Assembly (NCBI GenBank): GCA_000332255.1
Contig: KB235926.1
Location: 1,336,496-1,400,495, forward strand
DNA from: a cyanobacterium PCC 7702
Lineage (GTDB): Bacteria; Cyanobacteriota; Cyanobacteriia; Cyanobacteriales; Nostocaceae
Direction of reading: 5' to 3'
DNA length: 64,000 bases
The notes beneath the pieces were generated by a model, which ran no database searches, had not been told where the DNA came from, and saw nothing but the letters and a program-made list of their open reading frames with translations. Both the position numbers and the translations under genes were made by a program. This document shows, piece after piece, positions 25,326-34,738 of the stretch; within the stretch, counting starts at the first letter, position 1, and every line of letters begins with the position of its first letter.

Positions 25326-27020
25326 ATGCAGAAATTTTGGCAATCTCTACTAACTAGCCCGGCGGTATTTGGCACAATACTCATTGTTAGCTTTGCCGCA
25401 GCTGCACAGGAGGTGGAAAGACCCATTGCAAAAGAAACGATCCCATCGCCAACAACAGTCACTTCCCAACAGGAAGTTGACGACACTGCTCAACAACAAG
25501 CGCAGGTAACTTCAGTTTCCCAACTGTCAGATGTACAACCAACAGACTGGGCGTTTACTGCTTTGCAATCTTTAGTAGAGCGCTATGGATGCATAGCTGG
25601 ATATCCGAATAGTACCTATCGCGGTAATCGGGCGATGACGCGGTATGAATTTGCAGCGGGTTTAAATGCTTGTCTGGATCGCGTCAACGAACTGATTGCT
25701 ACCGCTACCGCTGATTTGGTAAAGAAAGAAGATTTGGCAACATTACAAAGGTTGCAAGAAGAATTTGCAGCAGAATTGGCGACTGTGCGCGGTCGCGTGG
25801 ATGCATTAGAAACAGCAAATGCTCAACTAGAAGCCAACCAATTTTCTACCACCACCAAACTCAATGCGGAAGTAATTTTTGCATTAGCGGGAGTAGCTGC
25901 AGGAGATGACGCCACAGGAAGAAAAATAGCTCGCAATTCGATTTTGGCCGATAGAATTCGTCTGAACCTCGACACCAGTTTTACAGGCAAAGATTTACTC
26001 AGAACTCGACTGCAAGCTACAAATCTTAATCCTTTTTCTGGTACCTCTACATTTACGCCGGAAGGAGATTTTCGATTTGCTGGCGGTGCTTTCAGCGACG
26101 ACAACAACAACAGCGTTGGTATAGATGCACTGTTGTATCAGTTTCCCCTTGGAGAAAAAACAACTGTTGTAGTGGAAGCTAATGCGGGTGCAGTGGATGA
26201 TTTTACTAACACAGTTAATCCCTATCTAGATGGAGATGGGGGTAGCGGCGCCCTTTCTCATTTTGGTACTCGCAACCCAATTTACTATTTACTCAACGGT
26301 ACTGGTCTGGGGTTGAGACACGAGTTCAATAAGAATTTTGAACTGAGTTTGGGTTATTTAGCAAACAATGCCGCAGTTCCTGAAAAAAAAGCTGGTTTGT
26401 TCGATGGTCCTTATGGTGCGATGGCACAGTTAACTATCAAACCTAGTGAAAAATTAACCCTTGGTTTGACTTATATAAATGCCTACAATAATGATTTCAC
26501 TGCTAATGGCAGTACGGGTAGCAATCGAGCAAACTTACGTTCTGCTTTACTTAACAACCCCAATTTACCAGCTGCTTTAGCTCCCTTTTCTGGTCTTGAA
26601 GTACCGGTGTCGAGCAATTCCTACGGTGCACAAGCATCTTGGCAACTGAGCGATCGATTTATCTTAGGTGGTTGGGTTGGTTATACCAATACTCGCAATC
26701 TCTCAACTAAAGGAGGTCAAATCGATCGAGGAACGCTTGAGATTTGGAACTGGGCAGTTACTTTAGCGTTTCCCGATCTCGGTAAAAAAGGTAATTTAGC
26801 AGGAATCATCGTTGGTATGGAGCCTAAGGTTACTGGTTCAACGATTAGCAGTATTAGTAAAGATAGAGACACTTCGTATCATATAGAAGCATTCTACCAG
26901 TATCAGGTCAACGACCACATTACCATTACTCCGGGAATTATCTGGTTGACGGCGCCGGATCACAACAACGATAACGACGATGCTGTCATTGGTGCGTTGA
27001 GAACTACTTTTACTTTCTAG
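25326..27020 (+). CDS. Outer-membrane porin with SLH domain (iron uptake porin / OprB family)
   Basis: A cyanobacterial porin of about 564 residues. A signal peptide (LLTSPAVFGTILIVSFAAAA) is followed by an SLH domain, VSQLSDVQPTDWAFTALQSL to AMTRYEFAAGLNACLDRV, which anchors to peptidoglycan-linked polymer. A coiled coil (about residues 125-175) comes next, then a beta-barrel starting near KLNAEVIFALAG and ending in aromatic ALRTTFTF. I use the ATG at 25326 with GAGGA just upstream; an in-frame GTG lies at 25314. It is divergent from znuA across the Zur-like boxes, so it may pass zinc or other ions, but that is inference from position. Confidence 0.88.
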   Translation: MQKFWQSLLTSPAVFGTILIVSFAAAAQEVERPIAKETIPSPTTVTSQQEVDDTAQQQAQVTSVSQLSDVQPTDWAFTALQSLVERYGCIAGYPNSTYRGNRAMTRYEFAAGLNACLDRVNELIATATADLVKKEDLATLQRLQEEFAAELATVRGRVDALETANAQLEANQFSTTTKLNAEVIFALAGVAAGDDATGRKIARNSILADRIRLNLDTSFTGKDLLRTRLQATNLNPFSGTSTFTPEGDFRFAGGAFSDDNNNSVGIDALLYQFPLGEKTTVVVEANAGAVDDFTNTVNPYLDGDGGSGALSHFGTRNPIYYLLNGTGLGLRHEFNKNFELSLGYLANNAAVPEKKAGLFDGPYGAMAQLTIKPSEKLTLGLTYINAYNNDFTANGSTGSNRANLRSALLNNPNLPAALAPFSGLEVPVSSNSYGAQASWQLSDRFILGGWVGYTNTRNLSTKGGQIDRGTLEIWNWAVTLAFPDLGKKGNLAGIIVGMEPKVTGSTISSISKDRDTSYHIEAFYQYQVNDHITITPGIIWLTAPDHNNDNDDAVIGALRTTFTF

Positions 27021-27078
27021 TTCAGTGGAAGGGTGCAAATAAACAGTTGCTACAGTGTAACACTGACCTACCTAAAAA

Positions 27079-27104
27079 AAGACCAGCCTATCAGTGCTGG
27101 TCTT
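27079..27104 (-). terminator. Rho-independent terminator after rqcH
   Basis: AAGACCAGC and GCTGGTCTT form a nine-base stem with an eight-base loop. Read leftward it is followed by TTTTTTT, so it terminates the minus-strand gene ending at 27260. The convergent porin gene may also use the hairpin. Confidence 0.7.
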
Positions 27105-27259
27105 GCATGGAAAATTTCTTTTATGCGTTGTCTTCTCAATAGAGAAATACCCAGACTTTGCGTTCCCAAACTGCAGCGGGCAATTTTTCTTAACAATTAT
27201 TGTAACAGCCAGCACAAATTTCTAGTAGAAAAACAAGCAACAAAAAGCAGGAATGTCAG

Positions 27260-28984
27260 TTACTGAGTTTTTACTAATTGCGGTTGTCCCCAAATAATTC
27301 GTTCCTGTTTGTAAATAGCAATTCCTGGCTTGGCTTTTTTGGGTTTGTAGACATTTTTCGGCTGGGTGTAAACTACCGGTACTCGATCGCTTTGGCGAGC
27401 GCGACTGTAGTAAGCAGCAAGATTAGCAGTAAATTGTAAATCAATTTCTTCTGGAACAGCACCGGGTTCTAGTCGTAACAGTACGTGACTACCGGGAATT
27501 TCTTGGGCGTGAAACCACAAATCGTAATCTCCAGCAATACGAAATGTTAATTGGTCATTCTGGCGGTTGTTACGCCCGATTAACACTTCCCAGCCGTTAG
27601 GGGTGCGATAACGGTAAAAGTTATTACTATTTTGGCTGCTAGGGCGACTGCGATATACGGGATCTTCTAAGTAACCTTGCTGAATAAGTTCGTCGCGGAT
27701 TTCTTCTAGAGTTTGTAAATCTTCAGGTGTTTGGTAGTCTTGGATTTGAGCGATCGCTGCTTCTACCTGTTCTAAATACTTTATCTCTAAATTCACGTCT
27801 GCCAGGAGGGGTTCGATAGCACAGCGAGCGCGTTTGAGTTTTTGATGCTGTTTGTAGAGATTTTGAGCGTTTTGCACAGCATTTTTATCTGGTTCGAGCG
27901 GGATTTTTACTGGTTGACCAGTTTCAAAATCAGCAAGGATAATTTCCTTCATCCCTGCTTTCCACTCTTGTAAATGGGCCATTAGCAAATCTGCTTTGAT
28001 TCGGTATTCATCGGCGCGATCGGACTGCTGCAAGCGCTGCTGAAAATTTTCAGCTTTGAATCGCAATTTTTCGAGAAGATTACTGAGTTTCTGACTCAGT
28101 TGATGTTTGAGTTGCAAAAAGGTCTGTTGATTGAGTTCATCCGTATAGTATCGATTGATTAATTCCTGGATATTACTCGCAGACTTGATTTTATTCCAAC
28201 CGAGTACGGTATATCCCGAGCTAGTCCACCCTGGTTGGAATTTTTCACTGGCCAGAGCTTGCAGCCATTGTTGCCAGTAGGTAAATAATCTTTGCCATTC
28301 TTCTGGTTTAAGATGATCGGTTGTGGTTTGCGGATCGATTTTGGCTACCTGCAGCATTGATTCTACGAGTGCTGGAGAAAGACCGCGATAGGTTTTTAGC
28401 AATTGTTGCTTAATAGTCCCTGGTATGAGGCTAATTTGTTGTTGCCAATGGTGTTGAGATTCGCTCAAACTGGGTATGGCAGTTGTCAGGCTAGGTGGTG
28501 TTTCATAAGGTTGTCCGGTGAGAATGGGACGGACGCTGGATTTTTGTTGGTTTACTTGACGGGCGGCGGTGATGATGATGTTGTTGGCGTCGGTAAGAAT
28601 AACGTTGCTGTATTTGCCCATAATTTCAATATATAAATGATATTGGGGATCTTCTCCCGGACGCCGGGCAAATTGTAAATCAATAGCGCGTTCCCAAATG
28701 GCGAGGTTTTCTATTGCTACTAAAGCCAAACCACCTAATTGATGAACTAGTTGTTGACTAAAGGTAAAGGTATCTGGTGTGCGTGGAGGCGGATCGCCAA
28801 CGTGCAGGCGAGCAGCTTGGGGATGCCAAGAAATTTCCAACCAACCGCGCCTTTGCAGCGTACGCAGCGCCATAGAAATAGTGTAGCGATCGCGTTGGTA
28901 AACTTGTTCCAAACGCGATGGTAACCAATGAGCGCGAATATCGCTACACACTGCTTGTAGAGTCGTAAAGTCGAATGTTTGCAC
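27260..28984 (-). CDS. rqcH: NFACT-family protein, RqcH homologue (ribosome quality control)
   Basis: RqcH/Rqc2/Tae2 proteins bind stalled 50S-peptidyl-tRNA complexes and drive C-terminal alanine tailing. At 574 residues it is a normal length. The NFACT-N domain has QTFDFTTLQAVCSDIRAHWL, LQFARRPGEDPQYHLYIEIM and GKYSNVILTDANN. A central coiled coil and the CC-M helices follow. The NFACT-R domain includes GRNNRQNDQLTFRIAGDYDL and WFHAQEIPGSHVLLR. The tail VYKPKKAKPGIAIYKQERII is also typical. The start is GTG (28984), chosen because the family begins at this residue. Older annotations call such genes fibronectin-binding protein. Confidence 0.9.
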   Translation of the reverse strand: MQTFDFTTLQAVCSDIRAHWLPSRLEQVYQRDRYTISMALRTLQRRGWLEISWHPQAARLHVGDPPPRTPDTFTFSQQLVHQLGGLALVAIENLAIWERAIDLQFARRPGEDPQYHLYIEIMGKYSNVILTDANNIIITAARQVNQQKSSVRPILTGQPYETPPSLTTAIPSLSESQHHWQQQISLIPGTIKQQLLKTYRGLSPALVESMLQVAKIDPQTTTDHLKPEEWQRLFTYWQQWLQALASEKFQPGWTSSGYTVLGWNKIKSASNIQELINRYYTDELNQQTFLQLKHQLSQKLSNLLEKLRFKAENFQQRLQQSDRADEYRIKADLLMAHLQEWKAGMKEIILADFETGQPVKIPLEPDKNAVQNAQNLYKQHQKLKRARCAIEPLLADVNLEIKYLEQVEAAIAQIQDYQTPEDLQTLEEIRDELIQQGYLEDPVYRSRPSSQNSNNFYRYRTPNGWEVLIGRNNRQNDQLTFRIAGDYDLWFHAQEIPGSHVLLRLEPGAVPEEIDLQFTANLAAYYSRARQSDRVPVVYTQPKNVYKPKKAKPGIAIYKQERIIWGQPQLVKTQ

Positions 28985-29112
28985 AACGATTTGTCGTTGA
29001 TGAAAAGGCTTTGATAGTCACTAAATGCCTATCTTCTTAAATATAAACAAATATGAACGTTATGCTGTACGGTACTTTTGTCTTTGCTAGATCACATGAT
29101 GGGCAAAAAACT

Positions 29113-29137
29113 GAGAGTGGCTGAAACTGCCACTCTC
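29113..29137 (-). terminator. Rho-independent terminator after the GT4 gene
   Basis: GAGAGTGGC and GCCACTCTC form a nine-base perfect stem with a seven-base loop, followed leftward by AGTTTTTTG. It lies about 95 bases past the stop of the glycosyltransferase at 29232. Confidence 0.75.
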
Positions 29138-29231
29138 GACTACATCATCCCTGATAGGTTCTGTGTTTGAAAAACTAACTCCCTAGTCTTTGCATAATTA
29201 TTTCATTAGCAATAACAAAAGCCATAGCAAG

Positions 29232-30509
29232 TTACGAACTGAGTAACAGCGGTTGTTTTTCTTCAACTGCTGTGGAGTGCAAAATCTCAGTGTACAAATC
29301 AGCCAGTTGAGTTGCGACGCCATCCCAGCTGAACTTGCTTTCTACTCGTTTTCTACCGTTTTGACCTAATTTATCTCGCCACTGGGGATTGTTGAGAATT
29401 CGGTCGATAGCGTTGGCAAAAGCATCCACATCCTGTGGTGGTGCTAGCAAACCAGTTTCTTCAGGAATGACAGTGAACTGAAGTCCGCCGACGTTGCTTG
29501 CTACTACTGGTGTATAACTTGCCATTGCTTCAATGGCCACTAGTCCAAAAGGTTCGTAGTGACTGGGAACAACGCAAACATCAGCAGCAGCGTAGTAACT
29601 TGGCAAGATTTCCTGACTGAGGCGACCGGGGAGAGTAGTAATATCTTGCATGCCCAATTCGGCAATAATTTCTTCAATGCGTTCGCGTTCTAGACCGTCA
29701 CTTTGACCTGGTACGCTACCACCGCCAATGATGAGCTTTATATTTGGATGATTGCGAAATTGAGACCGAGCTACCGCTCGCACCAGGGTTTCTATACCTT
29801 TACGCGGATCGAAGCGTCCTACGTACAATACTATTTTGTCTTCGCTGCCAAATCCCAATTGCTTTCTAGCAGCTTGACGGTCTATACAACCAAATTGCTG
29901 CACATCAGTACCGCAGGGAATGATATCGATGTGACCTTTTGTGGAGACAAGCGATCGCATGTGCTCTTTTTCTTGTGGACTTGTCGCTACGATTCGCTCC
30001 GCTGTCTCCAAAACTTCTTTTTCAACTGCTAAGCGCGTACTGGCAATCAAAGGAATTGTTTTGACAGTATTGTACTTAACCGCTCCTAAGGAATGATATG
30101 TATGAACTTGCTTGCTGCCTTGGATTTTCTTTAATTGCATCCCTACCCAGCTTGAGAGCCAGTAGTTAGTGTGAATTAATGGATATGTGATATTGTTTTC
30201 TTTTTGAAAAGCCAGAAAATTCTTCACAAATTCTGGCAAATTTCCAAAAAGATTATCTCTGGGTATGTATTCCAAACTACCCGCTTGTAAGCGTATGGTT
30301 CGGCAATTGGGACTGTGCTGAACTATTGTTTGCTGTTGTGCGCTTACTTTGCGGGTAAACATGTCAACTTGCCATCCCAGTCGGGCTAGTGCTTCGCCCA
30401 CATTCCGGACGTAAACATTTTGCCCTCCTGCTTCTTCTTTACCTATTTCAATAGCTGGATCGCCGTGGACTGAAATCAAGGCGATGCGTTGCTTGGTTGT
30501 GGAGTTCAT
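29232..30509 (-). CDS. Glycosyltransferase family 4 (GT-B fold)
   Basis: A retaining glycosyltransferase of 425 residues. The N-terminal domain begins IALISVHGDPAIEIGKEEAG with GGQNVYVRNVGEALARLGW, a glycine-rich acceptor-domain start as in sucrose-phosphate-synthase-like and MshA-like enzymes. The donor domain has LYVGRFDPRKGIETLV and the EX7E motif EPFGLVAIEAMA, then PVVASNVGGLQFTV. The specific sugar and acceptor cannot be read. Candidates include sucrose or exopolysaccharide synthesis, but the sucrose synthase/SPS HAD domain is absent. It stands alone, with a long AT-rich leader upstream and a terminator downstream. Confidence 0.85.
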   Translation of the reverse strand: MNSTTKQRIALISVHGDPAIEIGKEEAGGQNVYVRNVGEALARLGWQVDMFTRKVSAQQQTIVQHSPNCRTIRLQAGSLEYIPRDNLFGNLPEFVKNFLAFQKENNITYPLIHTNYWLSSWVGMQLKKIQGSKQVHTYHSLGAVKYNTVKTIPLIASTRLAVEKEVLETAERIVATSPQEKEHMRSLVSTKGHIDIIPCGTDVQQFGCIDRQAARKQLGFGSEDKIVLYVGRFDPRKGIETLVRAVARSQFRNHPNIKLIIGGGSVPGQSDGLERERIEEIIAELGMQDITTLPGRLSQEILPSYYAAADVCVVPSHYEPFGLVAIEAMASYTPVVASNVGGLQFTVIPEETGLLAPPQDVDAFANAIDRILNNPQWRDKLGQNGRKRVESKFSWDGVATQLADLYTEILHSTAVEEKQPLLLSS

Positions 30510-31231
30510 AGTTTGTTGGTTTCTGAATGGAACGAGGTTTAAGGCAGATAATGACTTTGTTTTGCCTTTACGACCTCAATTTTCTGGAAAGTTTAAGCAA
30601 CTTTATTTTAATTTAATATGTCTAACATTTTTATACATCTACTACCAGAGGTAAAGTCAATATTTAAGTATTTTTACTAAATTATTTTCTTTTTAAAAGC
30701 AATATTTTTATCTCTAGATTTTCTAATCTTACCCAAGTGTCTGAGAATTAAGATGTATCTCATTAAACTTTAATGGCTCCTAGAAATTTTCTGTTGGACC
30801 GGCAAAAAATTTTATCCGTCATTTTTACTTAGTATCTAATCTGACTTTTATTTTTTCCCATAGGCACTGGAAAATTATTTGTATTTTTATATACAAAAAT
30901 TTGAAGGGCGATTTTTAGTAAAAAAGCATTTAGCAATAATAAGTCCGTAGCGATATTGACACTTTGCTTCTCAAAATGTAAGGAGGAGACTTACGTTTCT
31001 TTAGAAGTGCCTTTGTGTGTAGCACTAGTATTGTTTTGCCTTTGGGTGGGGCTGTGATGATAGTGTTGGTAATGGCTAGCGATCGCGACTGTTGGCACAA
31101 TTAAAAACGGACCGGCGCAAACACATGCAAACACTCAATTAGCTACTGCGGTTGCAATTCGACCAACAGTTGCGATCGCGCTTACCAACAATAGCTGCAA
31201 TTTGCTTCTGCTCGGCAACCACCAGAAAAAT
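30510..31231. other. AT-rich intergenic region
   Basis: More than 700 bases between the glycosyltransferase start and the RNA-binding protein's terminator. I see no ORF with family signal. It contains two GCGATCGC-type sites (near 31080 and 31172) and several poly-A/T runs, and presumably the promoter and a long leader of the glycosyltransferase gene. Confidence 0.5.
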
Positions 31232-31289
31232 AATTAAAAATTAAAAATTCAATTTGCTAAGGTTGCTTTTGAATTTTTAATTTTTAATT
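31232..31289. terminator. Perfect 21-bp AT-rich inverted repeat
   Basis: AATTAAAAATTAAAAATTCAA (31232-31252 without its last base is 20) pairs perfectly with its complement at 31269-31289 across a 16-base loop. It lies about 20 bases past the stop of the RRM protein. It may act as a bidirectional terminator or mRNA 3' stabiliser, or be a small repetitive element. Confidence 0.55.
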
Positions 31290-31307
31290 GCTGTTTTTGC
31301 CGACAGA

Positions 31308-31799
31308 TTAACTGGTAGTTTGTGCGGCCAGCATTTGCTTTAGCTTTTCTAATTCTGAGGCCCAGCGGGGATCTGGACGAATAGCTTCTGTTTCGTTGGA
31401 AGTATTTTCTTTAGCGCTACCACCACCACCGCGGCGAGATTTTTTAGATTTTTTGCTTTCTTTGCTGGTGTTGGGACTAGAACTGGCGTTACTACCAGAA
31501 TTAGCCGTGGTTTTAGCAGCTGGTTGTTCCTCGTTATCTTCTCCTTTAGTGCGAGGGAGTGCCTTTTCTATTTTGATCGCAGAGTCTTTGAACAATTGAC
31601 CGTTGTACTTTTCAATAATATGGTCTGCTTGTTCGTCGTTGTTTACAGTAATAAAACCGAAGCCACGACATTTACCAGTTTTACGGTCTTTAATCAATTT
31701 CGTGGTGACACTATCACCTTCCTCTGCAAAAACTGCTTGCAGTTCTTGACGATCTATCTCTTCTTTAGGCAGGTTGCCGATGTACAGGCGAACGGACAT
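31308..31799 (-). CDS. RRM-type RNA-binding protein (cyanobacterial Rbp family)
   Basis: 163 residues with one RNA-recognition motif at residues 2-80. RNP2 is LYIGNL and RNP1 is CRGFGFITV. In the Rbp family these small proteins are often cold-induced and have been tied to mRNA localisation or stability. The C-terminal half is low complexity: Ser/Thr/Asn spacer, a basic KKSKKSRRGGGG patch, then a conserved-looking end DPRWASELEKLKQMLA that may be a short amphipathic helix for partner binding. A GGAGG lies seven bases before the ATG. The leader upstream is long and AT-rich, as is common for cold-regulated members. Confidence 0.9.
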   Translation of the reverse strand: MSVRLYIGNLPKEEIDRQELQAVFAEEGDSVTTKLIKDRKTGKCRGFGFITVNNDEQADHIIEKYNGQLFKDSAIKIEKALPRTKGEDNEEQPAAKTTANSGSNASSSPNTSKESKKSKKSRRGGGGSAKENTSNETEAIRPDPRWASELEKLKQMLAAQTTS

Positions 31800-32392
31800 A
31801 AACTAAACCTCCAGAGTGGATTGAAAAAACTATTGGGCAAAAAATGACAACTTGGTTTTGGCTTTTGGTTGATGCTGTTGCATACACTGTGCCGCGAACC
31901 AGTTTTTTTACTCAAAACTTTTAACGTATACAATACAGTTTTTACCAGAATCAAGCTTGTTTAATACAAAAGCGTACACTGCGCTGATAACACCTTTATT
32001 CTAAAAAATTATAAATTTTACAGTTGAGTGCTAATGAAAGGAAATGCCTGCAATATCCTTTGGAGAATGAAACGCCATTTCTTACATTATCATGGTATTT
32101 TTTGCGTATCTAGTTCAGGACACACATTTCCAATATTGATATGAGAGCATCGTAACATAAAATACTTTTTTTCTAAAGCTTGACACGTCGGCAAACAAAA
32201 ACCAGCCACTGGCTGGTTTACTTGCTGCTGTGTTGGGAGGATAAAAGGGGATCGATTGGCGCAAGGCAGCCAAGATGGGTAACTAAGCTAAGTAGCTGAG
32301 TTATGTTGGTTGCTAAGTTTATGTAAATAAATGTAACACTTTTCGTCACTAATTGCAACCTTTGTTTACAAATCGCTGTTTGCTTTGGAAAA
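31800..32392. other. Intergenic region: RRM gene leader and M48 gene trailer
   Basis: 593 bases. The left part is probably the 5' leader and promoter of the RRM gene. The right part holds the hairpin at 32199-32219 and otherwise no recognisable gene. Confidence 0.5.
32199..32219 (-). terminator. Rho-independent terminator after the M48-like gene
   Basis: AAACCAGCC and GGCTGGTTT form a nine-base stem with a three-base loop, followed leftward by TTGTTTGCC. It lies about 175 bases past the stop of the gene at 32393. Confidence 0.6.
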
Positions 32393-34636
32393 CTAGCCTT
32401 TGAGAAGAATGTAAGCTCCCCAAACTTCAGCGGCTACTGCTAGAACGAGCGACCAAATAGGATGGTAGCTGTTTAAGATTTTTCCGCTTTGAGTTTGTAG
32501 GGTTTGGATATCAATCCAGGGTGTTGCTCCCCGACGCAACCAACCCGTGATGGTGACTTGTCGGCCAATCAAATCTTGAGCTTGGGTAGATTTTCGCAGC
32601 CCGGGAATGTAATGTAACTTTATCAATCCCGTTGGGGATTGCAGAATTAAATCTTGTCCGAGGTAGTTACTAATGCCTTGACGACCCAATAATTTACCTA
32701 CTAAACGTACGCTGATGCTATCGATGGGAAGTAAAGCAGGGTTGGTTAATATACTGGTCAAATTTTCCTCAGTTTGTGCGGTTGTGGCTTTAATATCTGG
32801 GAAGAAAGAATTTATTCGCACGCTTGTGCCAATACTAAACCCAATGGCCATGCAACCTGTAAGGTAATGCCAGTCATCGTAGATCCACTTCAAGTTTAAA
32901 ATTCCCAGTGCAAATGCTATTTGCCAAGCTAACCAAATCAAAACTGCAACCACGATACCTAAGGGAATTCCCAAAAAGGGAGCGATCTGTAGTAAAAAAG
33001 ACTGCAGCTTGACCGTACAAAAGGGGGGTTGCTCGAGATATAATTCCGGTGCTACATGCCACTGACGAGCTATTTGACACAACCTTTGCAGACGCTCGCC
33101 CAAAAGAGGGTGAGTATTGTTAATTACAAACCAGCGCCGGTAAGGATGAAAGCAATCCCACATCAGCAAAGATTCAAAGGTGGTGTGGGAAGCAATGGTA
33201 CCCAAATACAAACTCTGCTTGTAGCCTACCGGAAGGACTATATTTAAGCTTTCTAGTCTCCAATCGGTACATTGCTGCTGTTGGATATCTTCGGAAATGC
33301 CAACGGCCGTTTTCAGCAAAGCACGGACAAGTCCGTTGGGATTACCTGTCACTTCTGCACTGGTGCGATCGCTGTGGTAAAGTCGCAGTTGGGATAACCA
33401 CAAAGCAGTTCCCACAAGCAAACACCAAAGACAGTAGAGCAAACTTGCCAGAATACCGAAAAACAAACGCCACTTCTGCTTTTGAGTTCTATCTCCCCAC
33501 CCAGCCATTTGCATGTAAACTAGGTAAACCGGAATTGTTACCAGCAGTACCAACGACATTACCGTACAATCCCGATTGGCAATGTGCCCCAATTGACTGG
33601 CATAGATGGTGGCGATTTCTTCGTCAGTTAGTTGCTCTAGCAATCCTTGACTAACGACAATGCGGGCATTGCGAGATAAATAACCGTAGGTAAAAGCAAC
33701 GGGAGCAGCGATCGCTACAACGCGTAATTTTGGTATCTGCCAACTTCGTTGTTGGCAATAACGTTGCAATACCCGCACCGTTTCCTTGCTGTGGCGATGT
33801 AGTGTATCCTTGTCTAACAATCGCTGCTGGTAAAATGCAGTTAGCAACCAATCCAATAGCCAGGGAGACAAACAAGTTAAAAGCAGCAGCAAAACTAGCA
33901 AAAAGATATTGAGACTGCTGTAGTCTACATGTATTGGCTCGACCAAGGGAAGTCTGGCCAAGATGTTGTTGGTAAATTGCACCAACCACACCAATAATGT
34001 CCGGATTACCCAAAACAGTGCTAAAAATGTTCCTATTTCTAATAACCACAATAGCTTTAAGCCCCGCTTTGGCAAAGGTTGCCACACTTTTGCACGTCCT
34101 GCATGCCGCCAGTATATGCCCTTGGGCTTGGTTTTTTCCTGATTAATGGTTGCACCAGCAGACTGGGACGATGCATTAGTTGTTAGCTGCGAATTATTGT
34201 TCGCTTTCTGGGTAGGTTGCTGCGTGTGAATTGCCAAACTTCCAGTGTCTTGCTCGTTTTCGACTTTGTCGTGCTGAAAGTTCCCTGGGAATGTATGAGC
34301 AGTAACAGGTGGAGCAGGTGGTAAATCCTTAAGGGTAACAAATCCCGTCACCTCTGGCTCATTGTGAAGTTTTTTTAATTTTGGGAGCGTTGCTTGTGCC
34401 CATTGTTGAACTTGGACATGTTCGTTTTCACATAAAGCTTCACATAAGGCGATCGCTTTTGGTAGTTCATCAGTGCGTGCATAAATTACAACCAAGCCAA
34501 TTTGAGCTTGGACAACTTCCGTGCGATCGCCTGCTGTGGTAGCGACTTTTTCTAGTATTGCTTTTGCTTTTTGGTAATCTTCTTGCTTGAGGGCGGTTAA
34601 ACCAGCCTTCAAAGATGCTTCTGGATGTGAAGGCAT
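32393..34636 (-). CDS. TPR plus M48/HtpX-like membrane protein lacking the HExxH site
   Basis: About 747 residues. The N-terminus (MPSHPEASLKAGLTALKQED) carries TPR-like helices to about residue 110. A polar linker, paired TM helices and an M48-type domain follow. In active M48 enzymes the helix after LTDEE contains HELGH or HEMGH. Here it reads LTDEEIATIYASQLGHIANRD, so the first His and the catalytic Glu are Ser and Gln, while GHI and NRD remain. The distal HPLLGERLQRL block is present. It is therefore probably an inactive protease homologue, perhaps a membrane scaffold or regulator. A C-terminal segment (GRQVTITGWLRRGATPWIDI) looks like a small OB-type domain. The upstream GTG at 34735 would add 33 hydrophobic residues; I prefer the ATG. 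Confidence 0.75.
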   Translation of the reverse strand: MPSHPEASLKAGLTALKQEDYQKAKAILEKVATTAGDRTEVVQAQIGLVVIYARTDELPKAIALCEALCENEHVQVQQWAQATLPKLKKLHNEPEVTGFVTLKDLPPAPPVTAHTFPGNFQHDKVENEQDTGSLAIHTQQPTQKANNNSQLTTNASSQSAGATINQEKTKPKGIYWRHAGRAKVWQPLPKRGLKLLWLLEIGTFLALFWVIRTLLVWLVQFTNNILARLPLVEPIHVDYSSLNIFLLVLLLLLTCLSPWLLDWLLTAFYQQRLLDKDTLHRHSKETVRVLQRYCQQRSWQIPKLRVVAIAAPVAFTYGYLSRNARIVVSQGLLEQLTDEEIATIYASQLGHIANRDCTVMSLVLLVTIPVYLVYMQMAGWGDRTQKQKWRLFFGILASLLYCLWCLLVGTALWLSQLRLYHSDRTSAEVTGNPNGLVRALLKTAVGISEDIQQQQCTDWRLESLNIVLPVGYKQSLYLGTIASHTTFESLLMWDCFHPYRRWFVINNTHPLLGERLQRLCQIARQWHVAPELYLEQPPFCTVKLQSFLLQIAPFLGIPLGIVVAVLIWLAWQIAFALGILNLKWIYDDWHYLTGCMAIGFSIGTSVRINSFFPDIKATTAQTEENLTSILTNPALLPIDSISVRLVGKLLGRQGISNYLGQDLILQSPTGLIKLHYIPGLRKSTQAQDLIGRQVTITGWLRRGATPWIDIQTLQTQSGKILNSYHPIWSLVLAVAAEVWGAYILLKG

Positions 34637-34738
34637 AGTCTTGTTGCAGTTGTCATATATATTTTGTTGCTTTTTGGCAATTATTAATCTAAGGTTTAAA
34701 AAAACAGACAAAACCAAGCAAACAACCACCGCCAACCA

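Noticed and set aside
27033..27266. 77-codon ORF between the porin and rqcH
   Set aside because: Contains the rqcH terminator hairpin; no ribosome site or family signal.
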